From Deltaproteobacteria bacterium (GTDB lineage: Bacteria; Myxococcota_A; UBA796; SXON01): a stretch of DNA of 64,000 bases. This document shows, piece after piece, positions 1 through 8,646 of the stretch; within the stretch, counting starts at the first letter, position 1, and each line of letters opens with the position of its first letter. Under the pieces are notes generated by a model. It was not told the origin of the DNA and did no database searches. It was given only the letters and a program-made list of their open reading frames with translations. The stretch is from NCBI GenBank assembly GCA_947445035.1, contig CANFCK010000003.1:1-64000 (forward strand). Reading direction: 5' to 3'. The position numbers were made by a program, and so were the translations under genes.

Positions 1-74
<74 letters not shown>

Positions 75-141
75 TCCGCCCTTCGTGGCTAAACGAAGGT
101 CAGACAAAACTCTATTTGAACTTTTGAACTGCTACCAATTT

Positions 142-151
142 TTCAAAGACC
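142..151 (-). promoter_or_regulatory. boxA-like element in the rRNA leader
   Basis: The minus strand reads GGTCTTTGAA within the leader, close to the bacterial rRNA antitermination boxA core (TGYTCTTTNA). It lies about 80 nt upstream of the 16S 5' end, a usual place for boxA. A small CCCAC-GAGA-GTGGG hairpin (positions 180-167) precedes it. The Nus-factor role is inferred from motif and position. Confidence 0.5.
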
Positions 152-200
152 GATCCGGGTTGCCGACCCACTCTCGTGGGGTGCTTCCTGGAGCCCCGCG

Positions 201-229
201 CTTCTATGCGATGGGGCCCAGTGCGTCAA
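201..229 (-). promoter_or_regulatory. Candidate sigma70-type rRNA promoter
   Basis: On the minus strand TTGACG (229-224) and TAGAAG (206-201) are separated by exactly 17 bp. A GC-rich stretch (CGCGGGG) follows the -10, as in stringently controlled stable-RNA promoters. Transcription would start near 194, giving a leader of about 130 nt. It sits in the gap just after the stop codon of the preceding co-directional lipoprotein gene (stop at 253-255). Inferred from sequence only. Confidence 0.6.
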
Positions 230-252
230 GTCTTTCCGCCGCCAACGATCAC

Positions 253-2475
253 TTAAGCGCCCTCGTCCTCGTCGCCCGCCGCGGAACACTCCGCGTCGGC
301 GGCGTCGAGTACGCCGTCCACGTCATTGTCGATGCCGTCGTTGCAGACCGCTAGGCCGAAGCCCAGCTCGTCGAACGACGCGCCCACGCAGTCGGGGTCG
401 GCCGCATCGCCCCAGCCGTCCCCATCGCCGTCCAGGCCGTCGTTGCAGCCCTCGGTGCCCAAACCCTTCTCACCCTCGCCAGTGAGGCAATCTGGGTCGT
501 TGGCGTCCACCCACCCATCCGCGTCATTGTCGAGCCCGTCCACGCAGCCATCTGCGGTGGACTCGCTCTCCCCCCGGATGCAGTCGAGATCGTCCTCGTC
601 CCTGAGGCCGTCTCCGTCGTCGTCGGTATTGTTGTCGCAGTTGGACTCGTCGTTATCGACGGAGTCGGCGCAGTCCACATCCTCGGCGTCGACATCGCCA
701 TCGCCATCGTTATCGACGCCGTCAGCGCAGGCCGCGGTGGGGTCGACGCCGACCTCCTCGGTGCCGCCGTTGGCGCAGTCAGGGTCCAGCTCGTCGGACC
801 AACCGTCCTCGTCGTTGTCCTCACAGTCGTGGCAGGCGTCGTCGGTGGGATTGGTCCATTCGCTGAAGCCGAAGTCGCCGGTGACGTAGGCGAAAACCAC
901 GGGCCCGACATCGGTCTGAACGGTGTACTCGGTGACGCGCTGCACTTCCATCACGAAGAAGCCCAGGTGCGCTCCTGTCTGGATCACCAAGCCAGCCCCT
1001 CCCATGCCGGACCCCCGTGGGGAGGCGATGCTGGGCAGCTGGTACATCACGCTGGCCGGGACCGTGAGGCGACCGCGGGTTTCTGGCCGACCGTCGGCCC
1101 CGGTGGTTTCGTAGCTGTTGTTGTCATCGGGCACCGTGATCGTCGCGCGAACGGGGAACGCAAGCGGGCCCAGCCAGCTCGTCGACAGCTCGGTCATCGC
1201 CATCCGCACGAAGCTGCGGGACCGGAGGATTTGCCCGCCCGGCTTGACGAGGTCGGCCTCGGACACTGGCCACTCGAACGAGAACGCGATGTCGTCCAGG
1301 CTCTCGCCGTCGCCGTCGTCGTCGAAGCAGTGCTGCATGGCACCGTACGTCGCCCAGAGGTCCTGAGCCCCGGGCGTCCCGTCAGTGAGAATGTCGTCGA
1401 AGCCCTCGGTGTTGTAGACGACCAGCGGCTCCGGCAGCGTGAGTGCGAGCCCGTTGACGCCGATGTCCGGCATGTTGAGCAACACGTCGGCGGGGATCAG
1501 CTTCTGGGCATGGGCCTCGAAGAAGTTCTGGTCAATCGGCCAGTCCGCCTCGTAGACATAGTCGGGAACTCCGTTGGCCGTGTCGCGACGGCAGAAGTGT
1601 AGTTCGTCGGCGTCATACCAGATGGTGTCGTCGCATTCGTCGGCGGCGCCTTTCTCGACGACGGGCAGCCCCTTGCCGGAGACGGCCACGGGCGCCGGCA
1701 GGTCATCATCACCGCCGAATCGGTAGGTCGCCGTCTCCGAGAGGTCGACACAGTAGCCTTCCGCCGAGGACCAGTGCTCGTTTTCTACGCTGACCTGCCC
1801 GAGGTCGACGTGGTAGTCCTCGAGTCCGGAGAGGTAGGGCATTTCCGCCGGGCGTTCGACGCGCCACTCGGCGCCGGCCATGTCGGTGCCGCCGTAGAAG
1901 CCTTGCGAGGGGGCGTACTTCCGGCGTGCGGCGAACTCTATCGCTTCGGCCTGTCCGGAAAGCCCGGTGCTGCCGATGTAGGCCAGGCTCGTGCAGTCGG
2001 TCACGCCGTATTTGCCCTCGAGGCGGTCGCTGAGCCCGCCGTAGCAGCTTTCCCAGAAGTTGCTCACCAGGACGTACCCCACCTCGTCCAGGACTTCGTC
2101 CCCTACGCCCGGGGTAACCTCATCGCCCATCTGGTAGGAATACCGTCCCGTCGCGTAGCCGGTGTAGGTGCCGACGCGAACCGGAACGTCTCCGCCACCC
2201 ACGGGGCCGGGTGGCGCCAGGACGATGATCTCGCCGTCCTTGACACTCAAGACCTTGGCGTTCGCCGAACCGAACTGGACCATAACCTCTGTGGGGTCGG
2301 ACCCGAAGCCCGACCCGTAGATGACCACGCTCGACCCGCTCACGTTGCCCGGCTGGCGGTCGACGAGTAGCTCGGTGATGGTTGGCGGGTCCCAGCGCCC
2401 GTCGTAGTAGTCGACGGGTGCCGAAATAGAGCAGGCCGAGAGGAGCAACAAGAGCGGTGGGTGGACGCGTTTCAT
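253..2475 (-). CDS. Lipoprotein with IPT/TIG domain and six MopE-like Asp/Cys repeats
   Basis: This 740-residue protein is probably anchored in the outer membrane or at the cell surface. It starts MKRVHPPLLLLLSAC, a type II signal peptide with the lipidated Cys at residue 15. Residues ~30-115 resemble an IPT/TIG immunoglobulin-like domain (GSGFGSDPTEV region). The middle part is not recognised. The C-terminal 180 residues hold six units of the pattern C-x-DG-x-DND-x-DG-x-x-D-x-x-D-x-D-C, like the metal-binding, disulfide-capped repeats of MopE and other myxobacterial surface proteins. It is the last gene of a leftward operon, 3 bp after the preceding lipoprotein gene and just upstream of the rRNA promoter. 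Its function is unknown; calcium or copper binding is a family-based guess. Confidence 0.85.
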   Translation of the reverse strand: MKRVHPPLLLLLSACSISAPVDYYDGRWDPPTITELLVDRQPGNVSGSSVVIYGSGFGSDPTEVMVQFGSANAKVLSVKDGEIIVLAPPGPVGGGDVPVRVGTYTGYATGRYSYQMGDEVTPGVGDEVLDEVGYVLVSNFWESCYGGLSDRLEGKYGVTDCTSLAYIGSTGLSGQAEAIEFAARRKYAPSQGFYGGTDMAGAEWRVERPAEMPYLSGLEDYHVDLGQVSVENEHWSSAEGYCVDLSETATYRFGGDDDLPAPVAVSGKGLPVVEKGAADECDDTIWYDADELHFCRRDTANGVPDYVYEADWPIDQNFFEAHAQKLIPADVLLNMPDIGVNGLALTLPEPLVVYNTEGFDDILTDGTPGAQDLWATYGAMQHCFDDDGDGESLDDIAFSFEWPVSEADLVKPGGQILRSRSFVRMAMTELSTSWLGPLAFPVRATITVPDDNNSYETTGADGRPETRGRLTVPASVMYQLPSIASPRGSGMGGAGLVIQTGAHLGFFVMEVQRVTEYTVQTDVGPVVFAYVTGDFGFSEWTNPTDDACHDCEDNDEDGWSDELDPDCANGGTEEVGVDPTAACADGVDNDGDGDVDAEDVDCADSVDNDESNCDNNTDDDGDGLRDEDDLDCIRGESESTADGCVDGLDNDADGWVDANDPDCLTGEGEKGLGTEGCNDGLDGDGDGWGDAADPDCVGASFDELGFGLAVCNDGIDNDVDGVLDAADAECSAAGDEDEGA
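286..834 (-). repeat. Six-unit MopE-like coding repeat
   Basis: The DNA encodes six degenerate units of about 20 residues, each ending in a D-x-D-C or similar motif, separated by linkers of 2-20 residues. One unit reads CADGVDNDGDGDVDAEDVDC. The units differ enough at DNA level that recent slippage is unlikely. The acidic loops resemble EF-hand or thrombospondin type 3 calcium sites. Confidence 0.8.
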
Positions 2476-2478
2476 GGC

Positions 2479-3978
2479 TTATTCCTCGAACCAGAAGCGG
2501 CCGATGTCGATCGCCTTTGCGGCCACTTTCACCGGGCTGATGACCTTTCTGTAGCCGTAGTTGTCCATCGCATCGGGCACGTCGATCTCCGCGACGGTTG
2601 AGCGACCAAAGTAGAACACCACGCCCTCGCTGCCGTGGGCGCGCGCATAGACCAGGGCGTCGGCCACAAGCGCGTCGGTGAGCGCGAACTCGCCGTCATC
2701 GTGCAGCCGGCAGGTCACCTCGGCCATGTTGTGAAAGGGGTCACCGCGCATCGAGGGCACAAGCTCGTCGTTTGCCGTCAGGTAGGCGGGATTGAACTCG
2801 TAGGCGCCTTCTTGCTCGCACGATGCAGGGCTTCGGGTGCCGTCCGGGGGCGGAGCGTCGGGCACCTCCGTTCCTTTCATGGTGTTCCAAGCGGCCTTCA
2901 CGCCGCCGGGGGCCGGCTCGCGGACCACCTCGGCCTGGAAATTCGGGTCCTCGCGGTCCACCGGCCCAAGGAACCGAACTGCCAGGCTCACGTATTCATC
3001 AGGATTTTCGCCCGGCTCCCAGCGGAAAAGGACCTTCCCGTCGTCGGTGTCCCATGGAGCCGTGTACATCTGTCCAACATCAGCCTGTGCGGCCATCACG
3101 TCGGTGCAGGCAGCCGGACCCTCAGGGTCGGAAACTGCGTCACCCGAGAACGTCAGGCAGGTGCGCTGTACACCATCTACCGCCTGCGTTCGGCCATATC
3201 CGTCGTAACGGGGTCCGGTCCATTCGAGCTGTACCCCGCCCGGGAGCTGCGGCATCATCATCGGTGTGTCAGCAACCACTTTGGACGGCAGCGGGATCGA
3301 CCCCAGCGGCGCATTCTCCGGAACCATGCCTCCTGGGAATCGGAAGGTGACCTCTTCGCCCGCGGGGAACGAGGCCCGGTGGACCAGTACCTGTTCCATG
3401 TCATCGATTTTGGTGCCGCTCGCGGGCGCGGCCAGCGCGTACAATGGCTCGGTCGTCCACAAATCAACGGCGTTGTAATAGGCGAATGCATTCTGGGTGT
3501 CGGCGGGGTACTCGGAAGGGGTGCGATCGAGGCGCAGCCCGCCAGTCCCGTCGGCCGTGACCAGCTCCATGTGGTCGCCCACGTCCACGGTCTTGAAGGA
3601 GCCGATGGGGCCACTGGCCTCGAAGGTGGTGTAGCAGCTGTCTTCCGCCTCGGGGGGCACCGAGGTGACGCCCGCCAGCGAGTCGGCCGCATCGAGCTTC
3701 TCCGTGAACATGTAGGAGAATCCGTAGACCGCGACATAGGGGGGCGCGAAGCCCGCCAGCCCCGAGCCGATCTCCGCGAAGGAGCCGAGTTGCATCAACG
3801 CGAGCGAGAGCCCACCTCCGCTGAAATTCACCCAGCTGTACTCAACGACCCCGCCGTACGGCGTCGGTGCCGGACCGATCTGCTCGGGGTCGTACCCGAC
3901 GCCGACCGTCTTGGCGTTGACGTCGGCGTACTCCGGTGCGCAGGACAGAAGCGCAAGAATGAGGCCCATGATCACCAC
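2479..3978 (-). CDS. Lipoprotein of unknown function
   Basis: The product is about 499 residues with a type II signal peptide (MGLILALLSC), predicted to be attached to the envelope. Three possible starts lie close together: GTG at 3978, GTG at 3975 (GTGA overlap with the upstream stop) and ATG at 3969; any of them gives a plausible lipobox. No known domain is recognised. The body is rich in Pro and Gly with scattered aromatic residues, as in secreted beta-rich proteins, and has several Cys that could form disulfides. It lies between the HEFAH/TolB/barrel protein and the MopE-repeat lipoprotein in one operon, so the proteins may act together at the outer membrane. Confidence 0.8.
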   Translation of the reverse strand: MVIMGLILALLSCAPEYADVNAKTVGVGYDPEQIGPAPTPYGGVVEYSWVNFSGGGLSLALMQLGSFAEIGSGLAGFAPPYVAVYGFSYMFTEKLDAADSLAGVTSVPPEAEDSCYTTFEASGPIGSFKTVDVGDHMELVTADGTGGLRLDRTPSEYPADTQNAFAYYNAVDLWTTEPLYALAAPASGTKIDDMEQVLVHRASFPAGEEVTFRFPGGMVPENAPLGSIPLPSKVVADTPMMMPQLPGGVQLEWTGPRYDGYGRTQAVDGVQRTCLTFSGDAVSDPEGPAACTDVMAAQADVGQMYTAPWDTDDGKVLFRWEPGENPDEYVSLAVRFLGPVDREDPNFQAEVVREPAPGGVKAAWNTMKGTEVPDAPPPDGTRSPASCEQEGAYEFNPAYLTANDELVPSMRGDPFHNMAEVTCRLHDDGEFALTDALVADALVYARAHGSEGVVFYFGRSTVAEIDVPDAMDNYGYRKVISPVKVAAKAIDIGRFWFEE

Positions 3979-6900
3979 CCCGTTCCTAGGCCGAGATAGA
4001 ACCGGAAGCCCGGCTCCTCGACCTCGTTGCTGAGTTCATCGCCGACGGCGCTTTCGGTGGAGTCGGAGACGTCGTCCCCGTTGACGTCACCATAGCCGTG
4101 AATCCGATTGAAACCGTACGAGACGCGGAAGAAGCTGTTCCAACCAAAGCTGTCGAACAAGGTGCTGGTCACCCGGATTTCAGCCCCGGCGTCGTACAAC
4201 AGGTAGTTGCCGTTCTTGTGCGCAGTGTCGACGAAGGGGATTTCACGGCGAATATTCGCCGGATCGTGTGCGACGCGCTCACCGAACTCGTTCCGGTAGG
4301 ACAGGCTGGGATCGTCGGGCGGGGTGAACGACCACAGATTGCCGGCCGTGCCCATGATCTGCGCGGTGACGTCGTACACGTAGAGGGGGCCGACCCGTGC
4401 GTTGAGCTCCCGACGAATCGGGAATCGATAGGCGAGATTGATCATCGCCATCGTCTCGCCCGAGAGGCTGTTCGCGGGGTAGCCGGCGAACAGGGTGTTG
4501 GGCCGAAGAGCGCTGCTGCCCCAATAGAAGGGGTGCTGCCCACCCCCACGGAACTCATCATTGCGGTCCACGTTCCGGTCGATATAGCCGCCCGCGAAGT
4601 CGATTTGAATCGTGTGTCGGTACTTGTTGGCCTGGGTCAGTATCCCCCCCCACGCCGGCACCGGAATCTGCTCAACCCAACGGAGCTCACCCTTGTTGAA
4701 CTCGTAGGCATCCAGCAGCTCGCCGTCGTCGACCGTCTTGCCCCCGTAGGCTTCGTAGACGACGTCAGATGCGCCGTGCGCATAGGTCAGGTCAATGACC
4801 CGCCCCCCACGAACGTTGGCGCCCGGAGCGTAGGTGCCCAGCGTGGAAATGTTGTGATTCAGGCTGATCTCCCCGCCGACCGAGTAGGGCGCGTAGTCCG
4901 CATCGCCTGTCTGCCGGAAGCCGAAGGTCTGCCCCAGGGCGGTCAGGGTCGTGTGGTGCACGCTGTTCCACGGGTAGTCCACCCCCGCGAAACCATAGGC
5001 GTAGTACTGCTGGTTCTTTCCCTGGTAAATGCCCTGATCCTCCGTCGTGGTCAGGTCGTTGTCCTCGTCCAGCAGGTAGCCGTACGGGAACTTCGCCTCC
5101 CCTCCGATGAGCCCGAGGTAGAAGTTCGGATACCAGCCGTTGTAGGCGTACTGCAGCCTGGCCGACCAATCCTCACCCATCAGCACTTCGGTGTAGACGA
5201 AGTGGTTCTCCACGAAGTCCTGCAGGAAGATGGCCCCGCCGGCTTGTAGGGACAAATCGTCCCGCGCGTCGTTGGTGATCCGAACGAGGGGCACCCCGCT
5301 GAGCGACATCAACGGCGTCTTGTACGGCACCGACTGATACATGCTCAGGTCTTCTTGGAACGACCAGGCTGCGGCGACCGACGCGGCGTCAGGGTTGGTG
5401 ACGAAGTCGGCAGTGACGTCCTTATAGAGGAGGTCGGCCTTCGCGGCGCCTTCCACCTTGTACCCGTTGGCGTGGTAGGCGAGGTACACCAAGCCGCCGC
5501 TGGGCGTTTCGGCCGGAGTTTCAGCCCCGCCGATGGTGTTGGTAAGCTGATCGATGCGCCCGGTCTCATGATCCCAGCGGTGCACCTGCATGATCCCCGT
5601 GCGGTCGGAGATGAAGAGCAGGTCGCCATCCTTCGTCCACTCTGGGTCCCCGTCCTCCCAGCGATCGAACATCAGCGCCCGAACGTTTCCGCCGTCGGCG
5701 TCCATCAGGTAGATGTCCTGCTGGAACTGCCGGAAGACCGACACCGCCAGCGTCTTGCCGTCAGGCGACCAGTCCACGCGCTGCAACCAGGTGCCGTCGG
5801 TGTATTGGGTGAGGTGTTTCTTGTCCGAGCCGTCGATGTTGATCGAGACCAGGTTCAACGTGCCGTCGGTGTACTCGAAGTAAGCGAGCTTCTTGCCGTC
5901 GGGAGAGACGCTTGCATCGGTGCCACGCTCAGTGTTGGGAATCTTGTACGTCCCTTCGGGAACTACGCCGTAGTCCTGACCGAGCACGTCGATCGGCTTG
6001 TGCCCGAGGTACGAGAGATTTCCGTCCCGCTGTTCGGTGGGGGCGATCGGCACATAGTAAAGGTTCTTCCAGTCATAACCGTCGGCTTCGCCCCGAAGGT
6101 GAAACAGCTGGTTGCCGAGCCGCGCATCTTCGAGCAGATGCTCGCTGCCGACGACGACGACCGCATCCTGCCCGGGAACGAAGTCCCAGTCGTGACCGAA
6201 CTGCGCGAATGAGGCCACACCCATCGTCTGCCGCTCGACCCGCGCGGACACCGCCGCATCCGAGTGAACGACCCCGGAGAACGCGGCCAGCGAGCCCTCA
6301 CCAAGGGGAGACAGCTCCAACGTGCCCAGGTTGTTCACACCGAACCATTTCCCGTCGTCCGAGAACTTGGGGTTCATGTTGTAGCGACCGGTCCCTTCCC
6401 TGGCGCGTTCGCGCTCACGACGCGCAAGAAGCTCCCCGGTCACGCCGGTCTTCCGCTTCCACCGCGGGTCGTTGAACGCGTCTCGGCCGTCCGGATCGGT
6501 GTATTCCCAGTCGTAGGCTTCGAGCGCCACTTCACGATGCGGCGTCTCGCCTTCGCTCTTGAGCGCCTCAAAATGTCCGGTGTACTTTTCGGTGACCCAG
6601 GAGCGCCACTCGTCGTAGAGCTGGGGGCCGGAGACGCCGGTGACGGTCTTGAGGTGGTCGTTCCAATCGAAGACGAAACCCTTCTGGTTTTCAAGCGCGA
6701 ACTTGTTGTACGTCTCGCTGCCGAAACGTTCGCGCAGGTAGAGGCCGAAGCTGTAGCCCTGCTGGTACCCGCGCTCTCCGTCCATCCACCCGTGGCTCTG
6801 CTGGACCGTCTTCCATTCGTCCCAGCTCAGGAGCCGGTCCTCCAGCACGCTCATGCGCACTGTGCGGTCGCGACCGGGCGTCCACCAGTTGTAGCCGGCC

Positions 6901-7493
6901 TGATCGGACCAGTACTCAGCGCCGCCCTCGGTCCAGTACCAGGGATTGTTGTCCCCAATCAGGACTTCCCCGCCGCTCATCGTATTGCCGACGCCCTCGT
7001 TGTAGAGCACACCGAGGCTGATCGCCTGGGATCCCTCGGCGAAATTGCCGTTGGCCTTGAGCGATACCACATGGGCGAACTCATGGACCAGCACGTCCGG
7101 CAGCCAGTCCATGCGCGACCGCGTGCGGTAGAAGTCGCTCCCGGGATTGGCGCTGATCTCGATCCAATCCCAGTTGGGGACGGTAAACCCTTCGAGGTCG
7201 TCACCCTGGTTCAGGATGACGACGTGGACGCGCTCCTTGAGGTAGTAGTTGAACTCCGCGCACATGCGCGGGAACATCTCTTCGCTGATCTTGGCGGAAC
7301 GCTGCGCCGTCCACTTCGCCGTAAGATAGTGATCGTTATTCTCCTTCTTGCGGCTTTGTGGGTAGTGAACCACGAAGTGCTCGGTCTCGATCGAGTGCCA
7401 CTCCAGGTCCGGATGGTTGTTCGGGAAGACGTTCTTGGCCAGCGCTGGCGCGGGCGAAAGGAGGGCAGCGGTGAGCAGGAGGGAGCGCCACAT
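3972..7493 (-). CDS. Exported gluzincin-like peptidase, TolB-type propeller and predicted barrel protein
   Basis: The 1173-residue product begins MWRSLLLTAALLSPAPALA, a Sec signal peptide; the open frame extends further upstream but this ATG lies 1 nt after the preceding stop and fits best. HEFAH (H137-E138-x-x-H141) plus a downstream WTEGGAEYW segment resembles peptidase MA-like zinc proteases. From about residue 500 to 700, blades such as WSPDGKTLAVSVF and YLMDADGGN match TolB/WD40-like propellers. The last ~400 residues alternate aromatic and polar residues and end in a strand-like YLGLGTGW, suggesting an outer-membrane barrel. The protein could be a surface protease displayed by its own barrel. 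Domain calls are by eye; the barrel is least certain. Confidence 0.8.
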   Translation of the reverse strand: MWRSLLLTAALLSPAPALAKNVFPNNHPDLEWHSIETEHFVVHYPQSRKKENNDHYLTAKWTAQRSAKISEEMFPRMCAEFNYYLKERVHVVILNQGDDLEGFTVPNWDWIEISANPGSDFYRTRSRMDWLPDVLVHEFAHVVSLKANGNFAEGSQAISLGVLYNEGVGNTMSGGEVLIGDNNPWYWTEGGAEYWSDQAGYNWWTPGRDRTVRMSVLEDRLLSWDEWKTVQQSHGWMDGERGYQQGYSFGLYLRERFGSETYNKFALENQKGFVFDWNDHLKTVTGVSGPQLYDEWRSWVTEKYTGHFEALKSEGETPHREVALEAYDWEYTDPDGRDAFNDPRWKRKTGVTGELLARRERERAREGTGRYNMNPKFSDDGKWFGVNNLGTLELSPLGEGSLAAFSGVVHSDAAVSARVERQTMGVASFAQFGHDWDFVPGQDAVVVVGSEHLLEDARLGNQLFHLRGEADGYDWKNLYYVPIAPTEQRDGNLSYLGHKPIDVLGQDYGVVPEGTYKIPNTERGTDASVSPDGKKLAYFEYTDGTLNLVSINIDGSDKKHLTQYTDGTWLQRVDWSPDGKTLAVSVFRQFQQDIYLMDADGGNVRALMFDRWEDGDPEWTKDGDLLFISDRTGIMQVHRWDHETGRIDQLTNTIGGAETPAETPSGGLVYLAYHANGYKVEGAAKADLLYKDVTADFVTNPDAASVAAAWSFQEDLSMYQSVPYKTPLMSLSGVPLVRITNDARDDLSLQAGGAIFLQDFVENHFVYTEVLMGEDWSARLQYAYNGWYPNFYLGLIGGEAKFPYGYLLDEDNDLTTTEDQGIYQGKNQQYYAYGFAGVDYPWNSVHHTTLTALGQTFGFRQTGDADYAPYSVGGEISLNHNISTLGTYAPGANVRGGRVIDLTYAHGASDVVYEAYGGKTVDDGELLDAYEFNKGELRWVEQIPVPAWGGILTQANKYRHTIQIDFAGGYIDRNVDRNDEFRGGGQHPFYWGSSALRPNTLFAGYPANSLSGETMAMINLAYRFPIRRELNARVGPLYVYDVTAQIMGTAGNLWSFTPPDDPSLSYRNEFGERVAHDPANIRREIPFVDTAHKNGNYLLYDAGAEIRVTSTLFDSFGWNSFFRVSYGFNRIHGYGDVNGDDVSDSTESAVGDELSNEVEEPGFRFYLGLGTGW

Positions 7494-7494
7494 T

Positions 7495-8499
7495 TTAGTA
7501 CCGGAGCTCCACACTGGTGCTGAGGGTCGGCCCGCGGGTCGGCGAGATGCTCTCCAGCGGGAAGAAAGTGAGGTCCTCACCACGGATGGGGACCATCGCC
7601 GAAGCGAGGATGTCGACCCCGCGGGACGCGTTGATCACCAAGCCACCGCCGGCGTCGAAGGACCATCCGTCGGAACCCTGGATCACGTCCAGCTGTTCGT
7701 CGACGAAGAACCCCCCGGCCGTGGTGCCGACCGCGGCGGCGAACCACTGCCGATAGACCGCGTCGCCGTGAATGGCGATGGGACCCAGTTGAAGCATCGG
7801 CGACAGCTCGGCGCGCACCTCGCTTCCAGGCTTGAAGCGCCCCGAAAACTGGTACTCATCGACCTCGACCACGAACTGGGAGACCCCCGAGAACCGATGT
7901 ACGTAGCCGAGGGAGGCTTCGATGGCGATGGGACCAAACTGCTGCTTTCCCCTCGCGAAGGCGGCGACGTCCGCCTGCCCGGTGCTCATCGGGAAGGTGC
8001 TGACCGTGTTCGGACCGCCCACGTACGTTCCCGCCGTTTCTTGCCCGGTGGGCATCTTGTAACTAAGGTCAAGCACCATCGACGTGGTGGGGATCGCTCG
8101 GTTGAACAGTTCCAGCTTCCAGCCGAACTTTGGCTCTCCGATGCCGAAGCTCGCGGTGTCGGTACCGAGATTCTCATTGACGAGGCGCATGTAGTGAAAG
8201 GGGACGTCCCAGTAGAACTCGGCGGAGCGAGTGATCCCGTAGCGAATCCCGAGGCGCTCCGTGGTGTAGAGCCATTGCGCGCTCTCCCACTGCAATGCTT
8301 GCCCGTCGGCCGTCCATGCCCCGTTAGCGAATTTGTGGTCGTAGCCGAGAGAGACCTCGAACCAGCCTTTGCCGAGGACCAACGGACGCTCGACTTCGAC
8401 CGCGCTCAGCGGCGCGCGCATCGTCTTGACCTGAAATCCAGCGGCCTCGGCCGACGGCGTCGTGGCGGCGAGAGTGGCGAGCAAGGGGAGCAGCCACAT
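7495..8499 (-). CDS. Predicted outer-membrane beta-barrel protein
   Basis: The product is 334 residues and starts MWLLPLLATLAATTPSAEAA, a Sec signal peptide. The body has alternating hydrophobic strands with aromatic girdles and ends in VELRY, a C-terminal strand typical of barrels. It resembles the loosely defined transporter/MetA-like porin group. An ATG 10 codons upstream (8529) overlaps the proposed -10 box, so 8499 is preferred. It is the first gene of a leftward four-gene envelope operon and its stop is 1 nt before the next start. Substrate unknown. Confidence 0.8.
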   Translation of the reverse strand: MWLLPLLATLAATTPSAEAAGFQVKTMRAPLSAVEVERPLVLGKGWFEVSLGYDHKFANGAWTADGQALQWESAQWLYTTERLGIRYGITRSAEFYWDVPFHYMRLVNENLGTDTASFGIGEPKFGWKLELFNRAIPTTSMVLDLSYKMPTGQETAGTYVGGPNTVSTFPMSTGQADVAAFARGKQQFGPIAIEASLGYVHRFSGVSQFVVEVDEYQFSGRFKPGSEVRAELSPMLQLGPIAIHGDAVYRQWFAAAVGTTAGGFFVDEQLDVIQGSDGWSFDAGGGLVINASRGVDILASAMVPIRGEDLTFFPLESISPTRGPTLSTSVELRY

Positions 8500-8527
8500 G
8501 GCGATCGGGCCTCGGGGAAACGGACCC

Positions 8528-8556
8528 ATAGAACACGGGCTCACCCCGACTGTCAA
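8528..8556 (-). promoter_or_regulatory. Candidate promoter for the 8499-253 operon
   Basis: On the minus strand a perfect TTGACA (8556-8551) is followed after 17 bp by TTCTAT (8533-8528). The start point would be near 8521, giving a 5' leader of about 20 nt before the ATG at 8499. This is the only clear promoter-like pair in the 147-bp divergent gap. Confidence 0.5.
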
Positions 8557-8577
8557 CCGGCTTTTCAGGCGGTTGAC
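8552..8577. promoter_or_regulatory. Palindrome (operator candidate) in the divergent promoter region
   Basis: GTCAACCG (8552-8559) and CGGTTGAC (8570-8577) form a perfect 8-bp inverted repeat with a 10-bp spacer, centre-to-centre 18 bp. It overlaps the -35 box of the leftward promoter and carries a second outward TTGACG on the rightward side. The geometry suits a dimeric repressor that controls both operons; no such regulator gene is nearby. Confidence 0.45.
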
Positions 8578-8646
8578 GACCGGAGCGGCTGTTGCCCGCC
8601 TCGGCCGGATGGAGTAGTCCGCCCCCGCCCTGGGGAGAGTGTCGCC

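Noticed and set aside
286..834. Repeat array looking like CRISPR at low resolution
   Set aside because: The units are coding (MopE-like Asp/Cys repeats), vary in spacing and are not identical in DNA.
7495..8646. Long rightward open frame upstream of the 5'-nucleotidase, and the leftward 948-codon frame over the same gene
   Set aside because: Both are antisense shadows of real genes with low-complexity, Arg/Gly/His-rich translations and no domains; true starts are at 8647 (+) and 8499 (-).
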